DNA of 64,000 nt from Seongchinamella unica (GCF_004354085.1 NZ_SMSE01000006.1:44152-108151), one strand, 5' to 3'. Shown: positions 8,195 through 17,918, counted from the stretch's first letter. Notes: a model not told the origin generated them from the sequence alone. Numbers and translations are program-made.

Positions 8195-9598
8195 ATGGAG
8201 CAGCTATCCGGGCTGGATGCCGCGTTTGTCCACCAGGACAGTGCGCGCACGCCCATGCATGTCACCGCCATCCTGCTCTACGAAGCCGGAGGGCGTTCCC
8301 TCGACCTGCACACCCTGCGCGGAGTCGTCGAGCAGCGCCTCCTGCAGCTGCCGTTGTTCCAGCGCCGCATGCAGCGGGTCACCCTGGATATGGACACGCC
8401 CTACTGGGTTGCCGCCGGCCCGGTGGACTGGCGCTATCACCTGGGGGTGGAGGACGCCGACGGTCTGCCCTGGTCACAGTACCAGTCCCGGCTGGGAAAG
8501 TTCCACGCGCGCTGCATGAACCTGACAAAACCCCTGTGGCAACTGCGCCTGGTGAGTAATATTCATGGGGTGCCCGGTATAGAAGAGCCCTGCCAGGCGC
8601 TGCTGCTGAAGGCGCACCATGCAGCCATCGACGGTATCAGCCTGGCCTCCCTGCTGCACCGGCTGCACGACCAGGGCCTGCAGGACACTCAGCAGTCCGG
8701 GAGCGCTCCCCCGCAGCCGAGCCCGTGGCAGCTGTGGTCCCGGGTCAACCAGAACAATCTGCTGCGGCAGGTAAAGCTGGCGGACACGGTGGGGCGCCTG
8801 CTCCCCGCACTCACCCGTTTCAACGGGGTGAAGCCAAAGGAGAAACTGCCGCCGGTGCGGCGCTTTCGAGCGCTGTTCAATGCCCAGATCAGCAGCGGTC
8901 GCAGTGTCGGGGTGGTATTGCTGCCGCGGGAGGAAGTACAGCACATCAAGCGCGCCTTGCGTCGCGTCACCTACAATGACATCGCGGCCAGCATCATTGC
9001 CGGGGCCCTGCGCCGCTATCTGTCAGGCCGCGGCGAACTCCCTGACAAAAGCCTTGTCGCCGGGATGCCAATCAACCTGCGTGGCGGCGATACCCGGCGA
9101 TCGGGCAGCAACCAGATCGCCACCATGGCGGTTGGTCTGGGAACCCAGGTGGCAGACCCCATAGCGCGTACCCGCTTATTGCATCGCTACGCGGTGGCCG
9201 GCAAGCGCAATATCGATGCCCTGGGTACCGGCACCATCATGGACATCAGTGACAGCCTCAACCCCGCATTACTGGCGGGCGGGTTGCGCACCCTGGCCGT
9301 GGCCGGCAGCCTGGGCTCGATGCCGGTGCCCTTCCACACCATGATCTCGAACGTACCGGGACCGACCGGTGAGATATCCCTGGATGGCTTGCCCTTGCTG
9401 GCCTGCGCCGGACTGGGCCCGGTGCGGGACAACATGGGCCTGTTCCAGATAATCAGCAGCAGCGACCACTACGTCAGCCTGACGTTCAGTGCCTGCAGCA
9501 AGTTGCTTCCGGATGCAGACAACTACCGCAGAATGCTGCTGCAGTCGCACCAAGAACTCCTCGATGCGGCGACTAACGCCGGGACACAATTTCTCTGA
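8195..9598 (+). CDS. Wax ester synthase/diacylglycerol acyltransferase (WS/DGAT family)
   Basis: 467-residue acyltransferase that transfers fatty acyl groups from acyl-CoA to fatty alcohol or diacylglycerol, making neutral storage lipid at the inner face of the membrane. The active-site HHxxxDG motif is HHAAIDG at residues 141-147, and the family's NVPGP motif (MISNVPGPTGE) lies near residue 385. The N-terminal LSGLDAAFVHQDS is the usual opening of these enzymes. Length is normal for the family (about 450-480). The start ATG is at the first in-frame methionine; no strong ribosome site is visible. The gene is monocistronic, between an IS relic and a sulfatase. It may be wax-ester or triacylglycerol specific; sequence alone does not say. 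Confidence 0.93.
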   Translation: MEQLSGLDAAFVHQDSARTPMHVTAILLYEAGGRSLDLHTLRGVVEQRLLQLPLFQRRMQRVTLDMDTPYWVAAGPVDWRYHLGVEDADGLPWSQYQSRLGKFHARCMNLTKPLWQLRLVSNIHGVPGIEEPCQALLLKAHHAAIDGISLASLLHRLHDQGLQDTQQSGSAPPQPSPWQLWSRVNQNNLLRQVKLADTVGRLLPALTRFNGVKPKEKLPPVRRFRALFNAQISSGRSVGVVLLPREEVQHIKRALRRVTYNDIAASIIAGALRRYLSGRGELPDKSLVAGMPINLRGGDTRRSGSNQIATMAVGLGTQVADPIARTRLLHRYAVAGKRNIDALGTGTIMDISDSLNPALLAGGLRTLAVAGSLGSMPVPFHTMISNVPGPTGEISLDGLPLLACAGLGPVRDNMGLFQIISSSDHYVSLTFSACSKLLPDADNYRRMLLQSHQELLDAATNAGTQFL

Positions 9599-9902
9599 AC
9601 CATTGACCGGGATCAGCAAGTATGAACACACATGGGCGAGATTGGTCTACCAAATGGAATCCCTGGGCGTGACGTTGGAGGTTAAACATATGGGTGTTAT
9701 CTGCGCTCGCATTACCCGTCTCTCGTTATTCCAAGCTGTTCGTGCTCGGCGCGTCACCAGGCGGCCGCGCGCAGGCGGATGGTATTGGTCCGGCATGCGG
9801 GGCTGGCGGGTTCCTTTCGGGGGCACTGCAATATATGCTGACAACTGACTAATACGGAACAACCAGTCGGTAGGTTCGTCGGCGATGGGAAAGGAGGGTT
9901 CT
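9599..9902. other. Non-coding gap of about 300 bases
   Basis: Between the acyltransferase and the sulfatase I see no convincing gene, RNA or repeat. Only the strong AAGGAGG site at 9891-9897, serving the sulfatase GTG start, stands out. Confidence 0.5.
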
Positions 9903-11366
9903 GTGAGCGCAAAAATCCAACAATTCAATGCAGGAGCATTATTCCTGGCGGCCGCTCTGCTGGCCAGCCTACTCGTCGCTGGCAGCGTCTCTGCAAACGA
10001 GAAACAGCCCAATATCGTCCTGATCGTGATGGACAATCTCGGCTGGGGAGAGCTCGGGGTCTACGGCGGCGGCATCCTCCGCGGTGCCGAAACACCGAAA
10101 TTGGACCAGCTGGCCGCCGAAGGGATGCGTTTTCTCAACTTCAACGTTGAGTCCCAGTGCACACCGAGTCGGTCGGCATTGATGACCGGCCGACACCCGA
10201 TACGCTCGGGCACCACCAAGGTGGTCTGGGGCCAACTCTACGGACTGACCCAGTGGGAATACACCATCGCCGAGGCGCTATCTGACGCAGGCTATGCCAC
10301 CGCCCTCTACGGCAAATGGCATCTCGGTGATACGGTGGGTAGATTCCCGACCGATCAGGGGTTTGACGAGTTTTACGGCATCGCGAACACGTCGGACGAG
10401 TCGGTCTACGCGGCGGGATTACAGTTCGACCCCGAAAGCGTGTCCCCTCCCTATATTTTCGCCAGCAACAGGGGCGAGAAACCTCGAAAGATCAAACCCT
10501 ATGACCGTGCCGCGCGGCGCCAGATCGACGCCGAACTCGCGGAGCGATCGATTCGCTTCATGGAGCAGAATGTAAAGGCCGGCAAGCCTTTCTTTGTCTA
10601 TCTTCCCTTCACCCAGGTGCATGTGCCGGCGTTGCCGAACGACGATTTCGAGGGCATTACCGGCAATGGGCGCTGGGCTGATGTCCTGGCCGAGGTCGAT
10701 CATCGCTCCGGACAGGTTATCGACGCATTGGATCGCCTGGGCATACGCGACGAAACCATCATTATTTTCATGAGTGAAAACGGACCTGAACAGGTCTATC
10801 CGTACAACGGAACTGCGGGCCCCTGGCGCGGCACCTACTTCACAGCACTCGAAGGCTCGCTGCGGGCACCCTTCATCATCCGCTGGCCTGGCAGAATCGA
10901 GGCTGGCGCCGTCCACAACGAAATCATGCACATTACGGACGTCTACCCGACACTGGCCAGCATCGTCGGTGCCAGGGTCCCCGATGACCGATACATCGAT
11001 GGCCTGGACCAGTCTGCCCTGCTCACTGGTCGCACCAGGAAGGGTGTACGCGATGGGTTTCCGGCGTACAACGGAGATCAACTGCAGGCCTACAAGTGGA
11101 GAAACTGGAAAGTGCATTTCCTGACGCAGAATTCAATGCTGGGAGACATCGATCGGCCGGGTATGCCGCAAGTATTCAACCTACTCAGCGACCCCAAAGA
11201 GCAATACGACATTTATAAGTACGGAGGTCCGCATGGCGAGGACAGCATGTGGGTGACGCCGGCCGTGATGAAGCTGGTACTGCAGCACCAGCAGACCCTG
11301 ATTGAAGAGCCCCCCATCAAGTTGGGCACGCCTGATCCTTACCTGCCCGCCAAGGCCCGACCATAG
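9903..11366 (+). CDS. Secreted sulfatase (arylsulfatase family, formylglycine type)
   Basis: Type I sulfatase, 487 residues from the chosen start. The formylglycine-forming signature CTPSRSALMTGR places the catalytic Cys at residue 86, where an anaerobic or FGE-type maturase would convert it. Metal-site elements near the N-terminus read MDNLGWGELG, with Asn in place of the second Asp of the usual DD pair. KWHLG and HVPALP, typical sulfatase motifs, follow. An N-terminal signal peptide (hydrophobic stretch ending VSANE) sends it to the periplasm. GTG at 9903 is preferred because AAGGAGG sits 5 bases upstream; the in-frame ATG at 9885 would put that site inside the gene. The substrate is unknown and no dedicated maturase lies in the window. 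Confidence 0.92.
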   Translation: MSAKIQQFNAGALFLAAALLASLLVAGSVSANEKQPNIVLIVMDNLGWGELGVYGGGILRGAETPKLDQLAAEGMRFLNFNVESQCTPSRSALMTGRHPIRSGTTKVVWGQLYGLTQWEYTIAEALSDAGYATALYGKWHLGDTVGRFPTDQGFDEFYGIANTSDESVYAAGLQFDPESVSPPYIFASNRGEKPRKIKPYDRAARRQIDAELAERSIRFMEQNVKAGKPFFVYLPFTQVHVPALPNDDFEGITGNGRWADVLAEVDHRSGQVIDALDRLGIRDETIIIFMSENGPEQVYPYNGTAGPWRGTYFTALEGSLRAPFIIRWPGRIEAGAVHNEIMHITDVYPTLASIVGARVPDDRYIDGLDQSALLTGRTRKGVRDGFPAYNGDQLQAYKWRNWKVHFLTQNSMLGDIDRPGMPQVFNLLSDPKEQYDIYKYGGPHGEDSMWVTPAVMKLVLQHQQTLIEEPPIKLGTPDPYLPAKARP

Positions 11367-11750
11367 AGTTATCGCACATATCGCGAACTGAGACGGGTTT
11401 TTGGGTGGGGCCCCCCGGGGATATCACCCAATCGGGCAAACAGGCTCAGAGTATGCTTTCTGTGTGCTGTTGGACAGGCTGACCGAGGTGTGTGCAGTCC
11501 AGGCCTCCTGCAGCAGGCAGCAGGTATACCATCGTGGCGGCCGCTCGAGCAAGGTGAACTGCTGATGATTTCCGCTGGCCGCGTGGTCGGATAACAAGAA
11601 CCTGAGGTGCTGCCAAACCTGGGCCTGCAGTTCAGGCGGTTTCCATCCATTCTCTGGTAGGGTGACTGAACCGCTCAGCCGGGGGACGGTTGACTGATCA
11701 CTGACGGGTCGACTATAACTGACCGATACGCCCCACAACCGGCACCCGGC
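11367..11750. other. Gap of 384 bases without a confident gene
   Basis: No + strand gene is apparent. On the minus strand a frame between about 11424 and 11680 stays open and reads like protein (for example PELQAQVWQHLRFLLSD and RPPRWYTCCLLQEAW). It has no convincing start codon or ribosome site, so it may be a short degraded gene. No terminator with a T run was found after the sulfatase. Confidence 0.35.
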
Positions 11751-14183
11751 ATGGAAGCAATCTATCGTTTTGTAGAGGACATTTTTGCCGGCCTGGCGCA
11801 GATCATCTACCGCCACTCCTTATCCGCGCTTTTGCTGGTTGCGTTCGCCACGATCGCCCTGGTGACGCAGCTGCCTAAACTGACCCTGGATACCTCCAAC
11901 GAGGGCTTCTTCCACGCCGACTCGCCAGAGCTGTTGAATTATATGGCCTTCAAGGAAGAGTTCGGCCGGGAAGACATGATCATTGTCGCCACCGAGACCG
12001 AGAACGTGTTCGAACCCGTCTTCCTGCGTCGGCTCCGCTCCCTGCACGAAGCCATGGAGGCACAAGTTCCCTACCTCAATGAAGTCACCAGCCTCCTGAA
12101 CGCGCGCAATACGCGCGGTGAAGGTGACGAGTTGATCGTAGAGGACCTGTTTGAGTCATGGCCAGAGACCGATGATGCGATGGAGGCCCTGCGACAAAGA
12201 GCCATCTCCAACCCCCTGTATCGCAATCTGCTGCTATCAGCCGACGGACGGGTAACCGCACTGGTTGTGAGACCAAGCCCTTTTGCCGTCCCTGACTACG
12301 AAGGCGACATCATGGCCGGTTTCGAGGATATGCCAGTGGGGGATAGCGCGGCACCGGCCGAGTTTCTCAATGACCGGCAAACCGCGGAATTCGTGGCGGC
12401 CACCCTGGAGGTCGTACAGCAGTTCCAATCCGAAGACTTCCGGCTCAGGGTCGGCGGCATGCCCGTGATGACCGAGGTAGTCAAGCAGCTCATGCGCCAG
12501 GATATGGCACGCTTCCTGCTGGCCGCCATAGTCGGTATCACCTTGTTACTTTATCTGATGTTCCGGCGGATATCCGGCGTTGTGCTGCCGCTGCTCTCCG
12601 TACTGTTAACCCTGCTGTGTACCCTCGGGCTGATGGGCCTCACCGGTGTTGCGTTCAAAGTACCCACGCAGATACTCCCCTCGTTCCTGATAGCGGTCGG
12701 GGTGGGCTCCTCGGTACATATACTCAGCCAGTTCTACTGGCGCTTCGACGCCGGCGATGAAAGGATCGAGGCACTCACGGGGGCGTTGAGGCAGAGTGGC
12801 GCACCGGTCCTGGGCGCCGCTTTGACCACCGCAGTGGGCATGATGTCGTTCAGCAGCGCCAGCCTGGCCCCGCTTGCAGAAATGGGTATATTCGCCGGCG
12901 CCGGCATTCTGATTTCCCTGTTGTACACCCTGATTCTCATACCGGCTTTGCTCGCGCTCGTGCCCATCAGGCGCAAGGCACCGAAAGGTTCCACGGGCAC
13001 ACGCATGGATCGATTTCTCGCTGGCTGCGCCGACTTCGCGATCCGCCACCGGCGCACCAACATGCTGGCAGCGGCCGTCATCACCCTGCTCGCCGTTCTG
13101 GGGCTGACCCGACTACAGTTTGAACACGATCCGCTGCAATGGTTTCCGGACGACCACACCCTGAGGACTGATATCGAGTCACTGAATGAGTCCCTGAAGG
13201 GCGTGATGACCATGGAACTGGTGATCGATACCGGCGAGGAAAACGGTCTTTACTCCCCGCCACTTCTACAGACAATCGATTCCCTGGCAGGGGATGTTCT
13301 GGCAATAGAGCACCGGGGTATGTCGAGCGACAAAGTTTTATCCATTACCGATGTGATCAAGGAGATCAACCTGGCTCTGAATGCGGACCAACCGGAGCAC
13401 TACATCATTCCGGACAACAGGGAACTTGTGGCCCAGGAACTGTTCCTGTTCGAAAACACCGGTACCGATGACCTGGAGGATTTCGTGGACAGCCAGTTCC
13501 GTAAGGCCCGGTACACCGTCAAGCTACCCTGGATGGGGTCCACGATTATCTACGGCTACGGCAATGCGCTGCTCGACACCATCACCAACGCCCTGCCAGA
13601 AAACGTCACTACACAAATTACCGGTATCAGTCTGTTATTCGCTTCTGTTTCGGTCAAGTCTCTGGACAGCATTCGGCAGAGCTACCTGCTGGCCGCGGTG
13701 GTCATTTCCATTCTTATGGTGGCTTTCATCGGTGACCTGAAGCTCGGATTGGCGGCGATGATTCCCAATCTCTCACCGATTCTCATTTCGCTCGGTGTGC
13801 TCGGCTGGTCGGGTATTCCCCTTAACGTATTCACGATGTTCGTGGGCTCCATCGCCCTGGGGCTGGCCGTGGACGATACGCTCCACTTCCTGCACGCGTT
13901 CAAGCGGGCCCACATGGAATGCGGCAGCACCGAAGCAGCGATCAGGCAGAGTTTCCAGAGCACAGGCAGAGCCCTGGTTGTGACCACCGTTGCTCTTTCA
14001 CTGGGCTTTTTCCTGTTCGCCTTTGCTACCATGCAGAGCGTGATGCTGTTCGGGCTGCTGACCGGCTTCACTATCGTCCTTGCCCTGGTCGCGGACTTTA
14101 TCGTCATGCCCGCGATACTGGTCTGGATGATTCCGGACAGGAGCCCCGTTGCACCAGATGGGATATTGGAGGAAAGCCCATGA
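11751..14183 (+). CDS. MMPL/RND-family inner-membrane transporter (HAE3 type)
   Basis: 810-residue RND-superfamily transporter with two repeated halves. Each half has one TM helix (about 20-40 and 427-450), a large periplasmic domain, and a block of five TM helices (about 230-400 and 625-790). The helix blocks show the MMPL pattern (GVGSSVHILSQFYW; GLAVDDTLHFLHAF, with the Asp pair used in proton relay). Single-chain transporters of this type move lipids or hydrophobic molecules. The stop overlaps the next start (ATGA), and the next two genes encode a LolA-like periplasmic protein and an outer-membrane barrel. The set therefore looks like a complete export route across the envelope. The cargo is not evident. 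Confidence 0.9.
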   Translation: MEAIYRFVEDIFAGLAQIIYRHSLSALLLVAFATIALVTQLPKLTLDTSNEGFFHADSPELLNYMAFKEEFGREDMIIVATETENVFEPVFLRRLRSLHEAMEAQVPYLNEVTSLLNARNTRGEGDELIVEDLFESWPETDDAMEALRQRAISNPLYRNLLLSADGRVTALVVRPSPFAVPDYEGDIMAGFEDMPVGDSAAPAEFLNDRQTAEFVAATLEVVQQFQSEDFRLRVGGMPVMTEVVKQLMRQDMARFLLAAIVGITLLLYLMFRRISGVVLPLLSVLLTLLCTLGLMGLTGVAFKVPTQILPSFLIAVGVGSSVHILSQFYWRFDAGDERIEALTGALRQSGAPVLGAALTTAVGMMSFSSASLAPLAEMGIFAGAGILISLLYTLILIPALLALVPIRRKAPKGSTGTRMDRFLAGCADFAIRHRRTNMLAAAVITLLAVLGLTRLQFEHDPLQWFPDDHTLRTDIESLNESLKGVMTMELVIDTGEENGLYSPPLLQTIDSLAGDVLAIEHRGMSSDKVLSITDVIKEINLALNADQPEHYIIPDNRELVAQELFLFENTGTDDLEDFVDSQFRKARYTVKLPWMGSTIIYGYGNALLDTITNALPENVTTQITGISLLFASVSVKSLDSIRQSYLLAAVVISILMVAFIGDLKLGLAAMIPNLSPILISLGVLGWSGIPLNVFTMFVGSIALGLAVDDTLHFLHAFKRAHMECGSTEAAIRQSFQSTGRALVVTTVALSLGFFLFAFATMQSVMLFGLLTGFTIVLALVADFIVMPAILVWMIPDRSPVAPDGILEESP

Positions 14184-14977
14184 TTTCAATTTTTCGCTTC
14201 GTAGTGCTTTGCCTGCTGTGTGCGGCGTTTCAGGCCCATGCCGACGATCCACGGGCCAGGGAGATCATGCAACAGGTCGAGGACCGGGACGACGGCGATA
14301 ATCGAACCTCCGATATGCGTATGGTGCTGATAGACCGCAAGGGCAACCAGCGCACCCGGGAAATCCAGTCTTACGCCAAGGATTTTGGCGAGGATACCTA
14401 CCGCATGATGTTTTTCCGGGAGCCCGCCGATGTTCTGGGTACCGGCTTTCTGACCTACGATTACGACGATGAAAGTCGCGACGATGACCAGTGGCTGTAT
14501 CTTCCGGCGCTGCGCAAAGTCAAGCGTATCGCATCCCAGGACAAGAGCGGCAGCTTCATGGGTTCCGACTTCAATTACTCCGATATGACCTCACGCAACC
14601 TAAGCGATTATGACTTCACTCTGCAAAAGGAACTGCCGCTTGGGGAACACACCGTGTGGGTCATAGAGGCTATCCCCCGAAGTGAGGACGTCATCGACGA
14701 AACCGGCTACAAGAAATCGCTGCTGCTGGTTCGACAGGATAGCCACGTGGTCGTTCGCGCGGTGCATTGGACGGCCGATGGCAATAAGCAGCGCTATTTC
14801 GACACCCTCTCACTGGATCTCATCGACGGGATCTGGACCCCGCTGGAGGTCACCATGACCACCAAACAGGGTAAACAGACCCTGCACAAGACGGCCATCA
14901 GCTTCAGCAATGTGAAATACAACCAGGACCTGGACGAGTCCCTGTTCACGGTGCGCTACCTGGAGCGAGACCTCTAG
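14180..14977 (+). CDS. Outer membrane lipoprotein-sorting protein, LolA-like
   Basis: 265-residue periplasmic protein with a signal peptide (ISIFRFVVLCLLCAAFQAHA) followed by the LolA-like lipid-binding fold. Recognisable family blocks are AREIMQQVEDRD, the Arg/Lys-rich strand MVLIDRKGNQRTREIQ, and the turn with QWLYLPALRKVKRI. Proteins of this group are usually coded next to MMPL transporters and carry lipid between membranes. The open frame runs back to 13919, but ATG at 14180 is the start: it overlaps the transporter stop in an ATGA, has GGAGGAAAG upstream and opens a good signal peptide. It ends directly against the next start. Confidence 0.9.
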   Translation: MISIFRFVVLCLLCAAFQAHADDPRAREIMQQVEDRDDGDNRTSDMRMVLIDRKGNQRTREIQSYAKDFGEDTYRMMFFREPADVLGTGFLTYDYDDESRDDDQWLYLPALRKVKRIASQDKSGSFMGSDFNYSDMTSRNLSDYDFTLQKELPLGEHTVWVIEAIPRSEDVIDETGYKKSLLLVRQDSHVVVRAVHWTADGNKQRYFDTLSLDLIDGIWTPLEVTMTTKQGKQTLHKTAISFSNVKYNQDLDESLFTVRYLERDL

Positions 14978-16405
14978 TTGCGATTCGCGCGGCCAGGATC
15001 GATAGCCAGCGCGGTCTTGTCGTTGCTGCTGTTCGCACCATTGGCCGTTGTTACGGCGGAGAACGACATCGAGGACGCACTGTCCGGATTTGATGAGCCC
15101 GGGGCAGATGACAACCTGGAGGACACACTGTCGGGCTTTGACGACGGGGAGCTTCCGGTTGAAGACACCGAGTCTGCTCGGTGGCTCTCGGGAGAGAACT
15201 GGCGAATCACCGGCGACACGGGCGTATCCGCAGCCTGGAACTATGCTCACCAGCGGCCCGGGCCGGGTGAAACCGACTGGCGCGGACTGTCCCGTTTACG
15301 TGCCCGTCTGCGGCCGGAACTTCGCCTGGACCTCGGTAACGACTGGGACGCCAGGGTGCGGGTTAACGGCTTTTACGACTTTGCCTACCTGATCAACGGT
15401 CGTTCCGGGTACACCAACCAGGTACTCAGGCATTACGAATCTGAGCTCGAATTCCAGGACACCTACCTGCGTGGTTCCCTGGGGACTAACCTGGACATCA
15501 AGCTGGGACGACAGATTGTGGTCTGGGGAAAGTCCGACAACCTGCGGGTAGTCGACGTACTCAACCCTCTGGATCGTCGCCAACCGGGCATGACGGATAT
15601 CGAGAACCTGCGCCTGCCCGTGACCATGAGCCGACTGGATTATTTCACGGGCGACTGGCGAGTGACCGCATTGGCGTTGCATGAAGTGCGCTTCGACAAG
15701 CTGCCCGTAGTTGGCAGCGACTTTTATCCCTACAGCAATCCGCCGCCAGAAGAGGACGACATCCATGATGGCGGCAGCAACACCGAGTATGCCCTGGCGC
15801 TGTCGGCCGTTATGCCCGGTTGGGACCTTTCCTTTCACCTGGCCAGACTGTTTGACGAGGAGACACACCTTGCAGTGATTGACGATGGCGCTGAACTCGT
15901 CCACGCACGCATCGATATGCTGGGCGCTGCCACGAATATAGTCTTCGCTGACTGGTTGTTGAAAGTAGAGTCAGCCTACTTCGATGGCCTGCGTTACAGC
16001 GCGGCGCCGGGAAAGGACTTTGCACGCACAGACCTGCTGCTTGGTGTCGATTACAATGGCTTCGACAATACGACGCTGACGCTCGAGTCAGCGCTCCGTC
16101 ACATTCACAGTTACGACAGGCGCCTCGAACTGGGACCCGTTCCCTATCAACGCAACCGCCTGGAGACAGCTTTCCGTTATAGCGCGGACTTCCTGAACGA
16201 TCGGTGGAACGCGATCATCGTTGCCACCCGTTTTGGAGAGGCGCTGAATGAGGGAGGCATCACCCGCATCCAACTGGGTTATGAGTTACGGCAGGCACTG
16301 GAGTTGACAGGTGGATTGGTGCTCTACCATGGCAGGGTTCAGTGGCCCTTCGACAGCATCGCAGACAATGACCGCGTTTTCCTAGAACTGAAATACAGCT
16401 TTTAG
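14978..16405 (+). CDS. Outer-membrane beta-barrel protein (DUF1302-like) of the MMPL/LolA-like set
   Basis: 475-residue predicted outer-membrane protein. A signal peptide ends near AVVTA (residue 27). An acidic segment then carries two near-repeats, DIEDALSGFD (30-39) and NLEDTLSGFD (46-55). After that come alternating beta strands with many aromatic residues and a final aromatic (ELKYSF), typical of porin-like barrels. It resembles the DUF1302 family that often accompanies MMPL and LolA-like proteins. TTG at 14978 directly follows the preceding stop and is the only start that keeps the signal peptide; GGAGCGAG about 12 bases upstream is a fair ribosome site. It probably forms the outer-membrane exit of the transport set. 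Confidence 0.85.
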   Translation: MRFARPGSIASAVLSLLLFAPLAVVTAENDIEDALSGFDEPGADDNLEDTLSGFDDGELPVEDTESARWLSGENWRITGDTGVSAAWNYAHQRPGPGETDWRGLSRLRARLRPELRLDLGNDWDARVRVNGFYDFAYLINGRSGYTNQVLRHYESELEFQDTYLRGSLGTNLDIKLGRQIVVWGKSDNLRVVDVLNPLDRRQPGMTDIENLRLPVTMSRLDYFTGDWRVTALALHEVRFDKLPVVGSDFYPYSNPPPEEDDIHDGGSNTEYALALSAVMPGWDLSFHLARLFDEETHLAVIDDGAELVHARIDMLGAATNIVFADWLLKVESAYFDGLRYSAAPGKDFARTDLLLGVDYNGFDNTTLTLESALRHIHSYDRRLELGPVPYQRNRLETAFRYSADFLNDRWNAIIVATRFGEALNEGGITRIQLGYELRQALELTGGLVLYHGRVQWPFDSIADNDRVFLELKYSF

Positions 16406-16637
16406 CCAAACCTGCCGGTAGACACCCGGCCGATAAAATAGCATTGCGAAAACTGGCCACGGGACCGTGAGGTTTTGCAAGCAATCGCCACCAGGTCGAC
16501 CATTATCCGTTCTAATCGCTGTTGCCAGGCCAGGCCCCTAAATAAATGGTTGCCCTGTAAGGGTCAGTATGTTTGTATATCACTGATAATCAGAAGTAGT
16601 CATATCCGCAATGGCATCACCAACAGGGAGGTGATAT

Positions 16638-17723
16638 ATGTCATTCAGTCCTTTACGACGGCACTCCACGCTACTCGCTTGCTTCCTTACATCAGCTTTT
16701 TCCCACTACGCGGCCGCACAGGCACCTCCCACCGGCGCCGTAACCTACGGACCTGCAGTGGTCGCAGCAGTGCCTACCACCAGCGGTATCGCGCTTACTG
16801 TTCTGGCACTGGTGATGGCTTTTCTCGCTATCAAAGCCCTGCGTAGTCGCCATGGGATGCACAAGGCGATTAGCGTCACCGTTTTTTGTACCGCCTCCGC
16901 CGTGAGCTTGATTTACGGGCTACGGGCCATGCACGTGGAAGCCATTGTGGCGGACGTCACTGTGGATGGGGCCGAATGCGCGAGCGAAAACACGGAACCC
17001 TACGACCCATCAGCAACCGGGGTGCGCCTAGTTAGTAACTGTCCGGACAATGACATTGTCATCAGCGCGCTAGATCTGGAAGGCTGCGCAGCTGCTACCC
17101 CCGATGCGGACACCTGTACTACTGGCACATCACTGTCCGATACCGAGTCCTGTGGTCTACCCAGTTGTGAGAATACACCCCCACCGGTGGCCGGCGCCTG
17201 CCAGGGCGGCGCAGTGAAACTCTCTACCAGTCCCGGCGGCGACATGGTGGTTTGTGATGATCCCACAAACACCACTTGTGAAGAGGACGCGGAGACACTG
17301 TGCCCAGTAGGCATGCAGCTCTGCAACTTCGACCAGTATAACGAGCGTAATGATGGATGGGACTATCCCGTCGGCGGCCCGACGAATCCGATTGTAGTAG
17401 CCGAAATTTTCTGCCGCGTAGACTCCGGCGCCGGGCATTTCACCCTGGGGCCTTACGGCGGCGTGACCAATCTCGGGCAAGATACCACTATGAACTGTGG
17501 CTACGGCAGTTCCCGCGAGAGCTGCACAGCAACCTATGGTTGTAACGAGCAGAGCGTGCAGGCCCTCTGCTGCTTCCCGTCACCCACTTGTGGTAACGGT
17601 GTCGTCGATTCACCCGAAGAGCAATGCGATGATGGCAACGCCGACGAAACGGACGACTGCCTGAACAGCTGCGCGTGGCGCGTGCCGGGAGACCATGGCT
17701 TCTCTACTGCAACAGGCTGCTAG
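16638..17723 (+). CDS. Midcut-by-XrtH-type protein with Cys-rich C-terminus
   Basis: 361-residue exported protein with an excellent GGGAGGTGATAT ribosome site. The signal peptide ends near residue 28 (HYAAAQA). VPTTS (45-49) followed by a TM helix (51-65) and a basic KALRSRHG (66-73) is an exosortase sorting signal placed near the N-terminus instead of at the C-terminus. This is the arrangement of 'midcut-by-XrtH' proteins, in which exosortase H (its usual motif resembles IPTLS) would cut the chain in its middle. A second TM follows (about 77-93), then a Cys-rich region, ending in a repeat of the CGNGVVDSPEEQCDDGN type known from myxobacterial surface proteins. No exosortase is in the window. 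Family recognition is by motif only. Confidence 0.75.
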   Translation: MSFSPLRRHSTLLACFLTSAFSHYAAAQAPPTGAVTYGPAVVAAVPTTSGIALTVLALVMAFLAIKALRSRHGMHKAISVTVFCTASAVSLIYGLRAMHVEAIVADVTVDGAECASENTEPYDPSATGVRLVSNCPDNDIVISALDLEGCAAATPDADTCTTGTSLSDTESCGLPSCENTPPPVAGACQGGAVKLSTSPGGDMVVCDDPTNTTCEEDAETLCPVGMQLCNFDQYNERNDGWDYPVGGPTNPIVVAEIFCRVDSGAGHFTLGPYGGVTNLGQDTTMNCGYGSSRESCTATYGCNEQSVQALCCFPSPTCGNGVVDSPEEQCDDGNADETDDCLNSCAWRVPGDHGFSTATGC

Positions 17724-17918
17724 TCACAGGCTGTGTATTGTTCTCTGGCATATGTCCTGACTTTCACGAGGGCCAGTGTTCACTCATTCCGCCTTCCTTC
17801 GTAGACATCAGCCTGTGCTAGGTTGTCCAGGGACTCTTGATATCGTTCGATCCTGCCTTGGGTCATCGGGGAGGGCTGCTAGTAGGAATCTGTACCCAGC
17901 GGTAGGCGCAGGGTGCGC

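Noticed and set aside
11400..11430. GC-rich hairpin after the sulfatase as terminator
   Set aside because: The GGGGCCCCCCGGGG stretch is not followed by a T run and the stem pairs in several ways; not a clear terminator.
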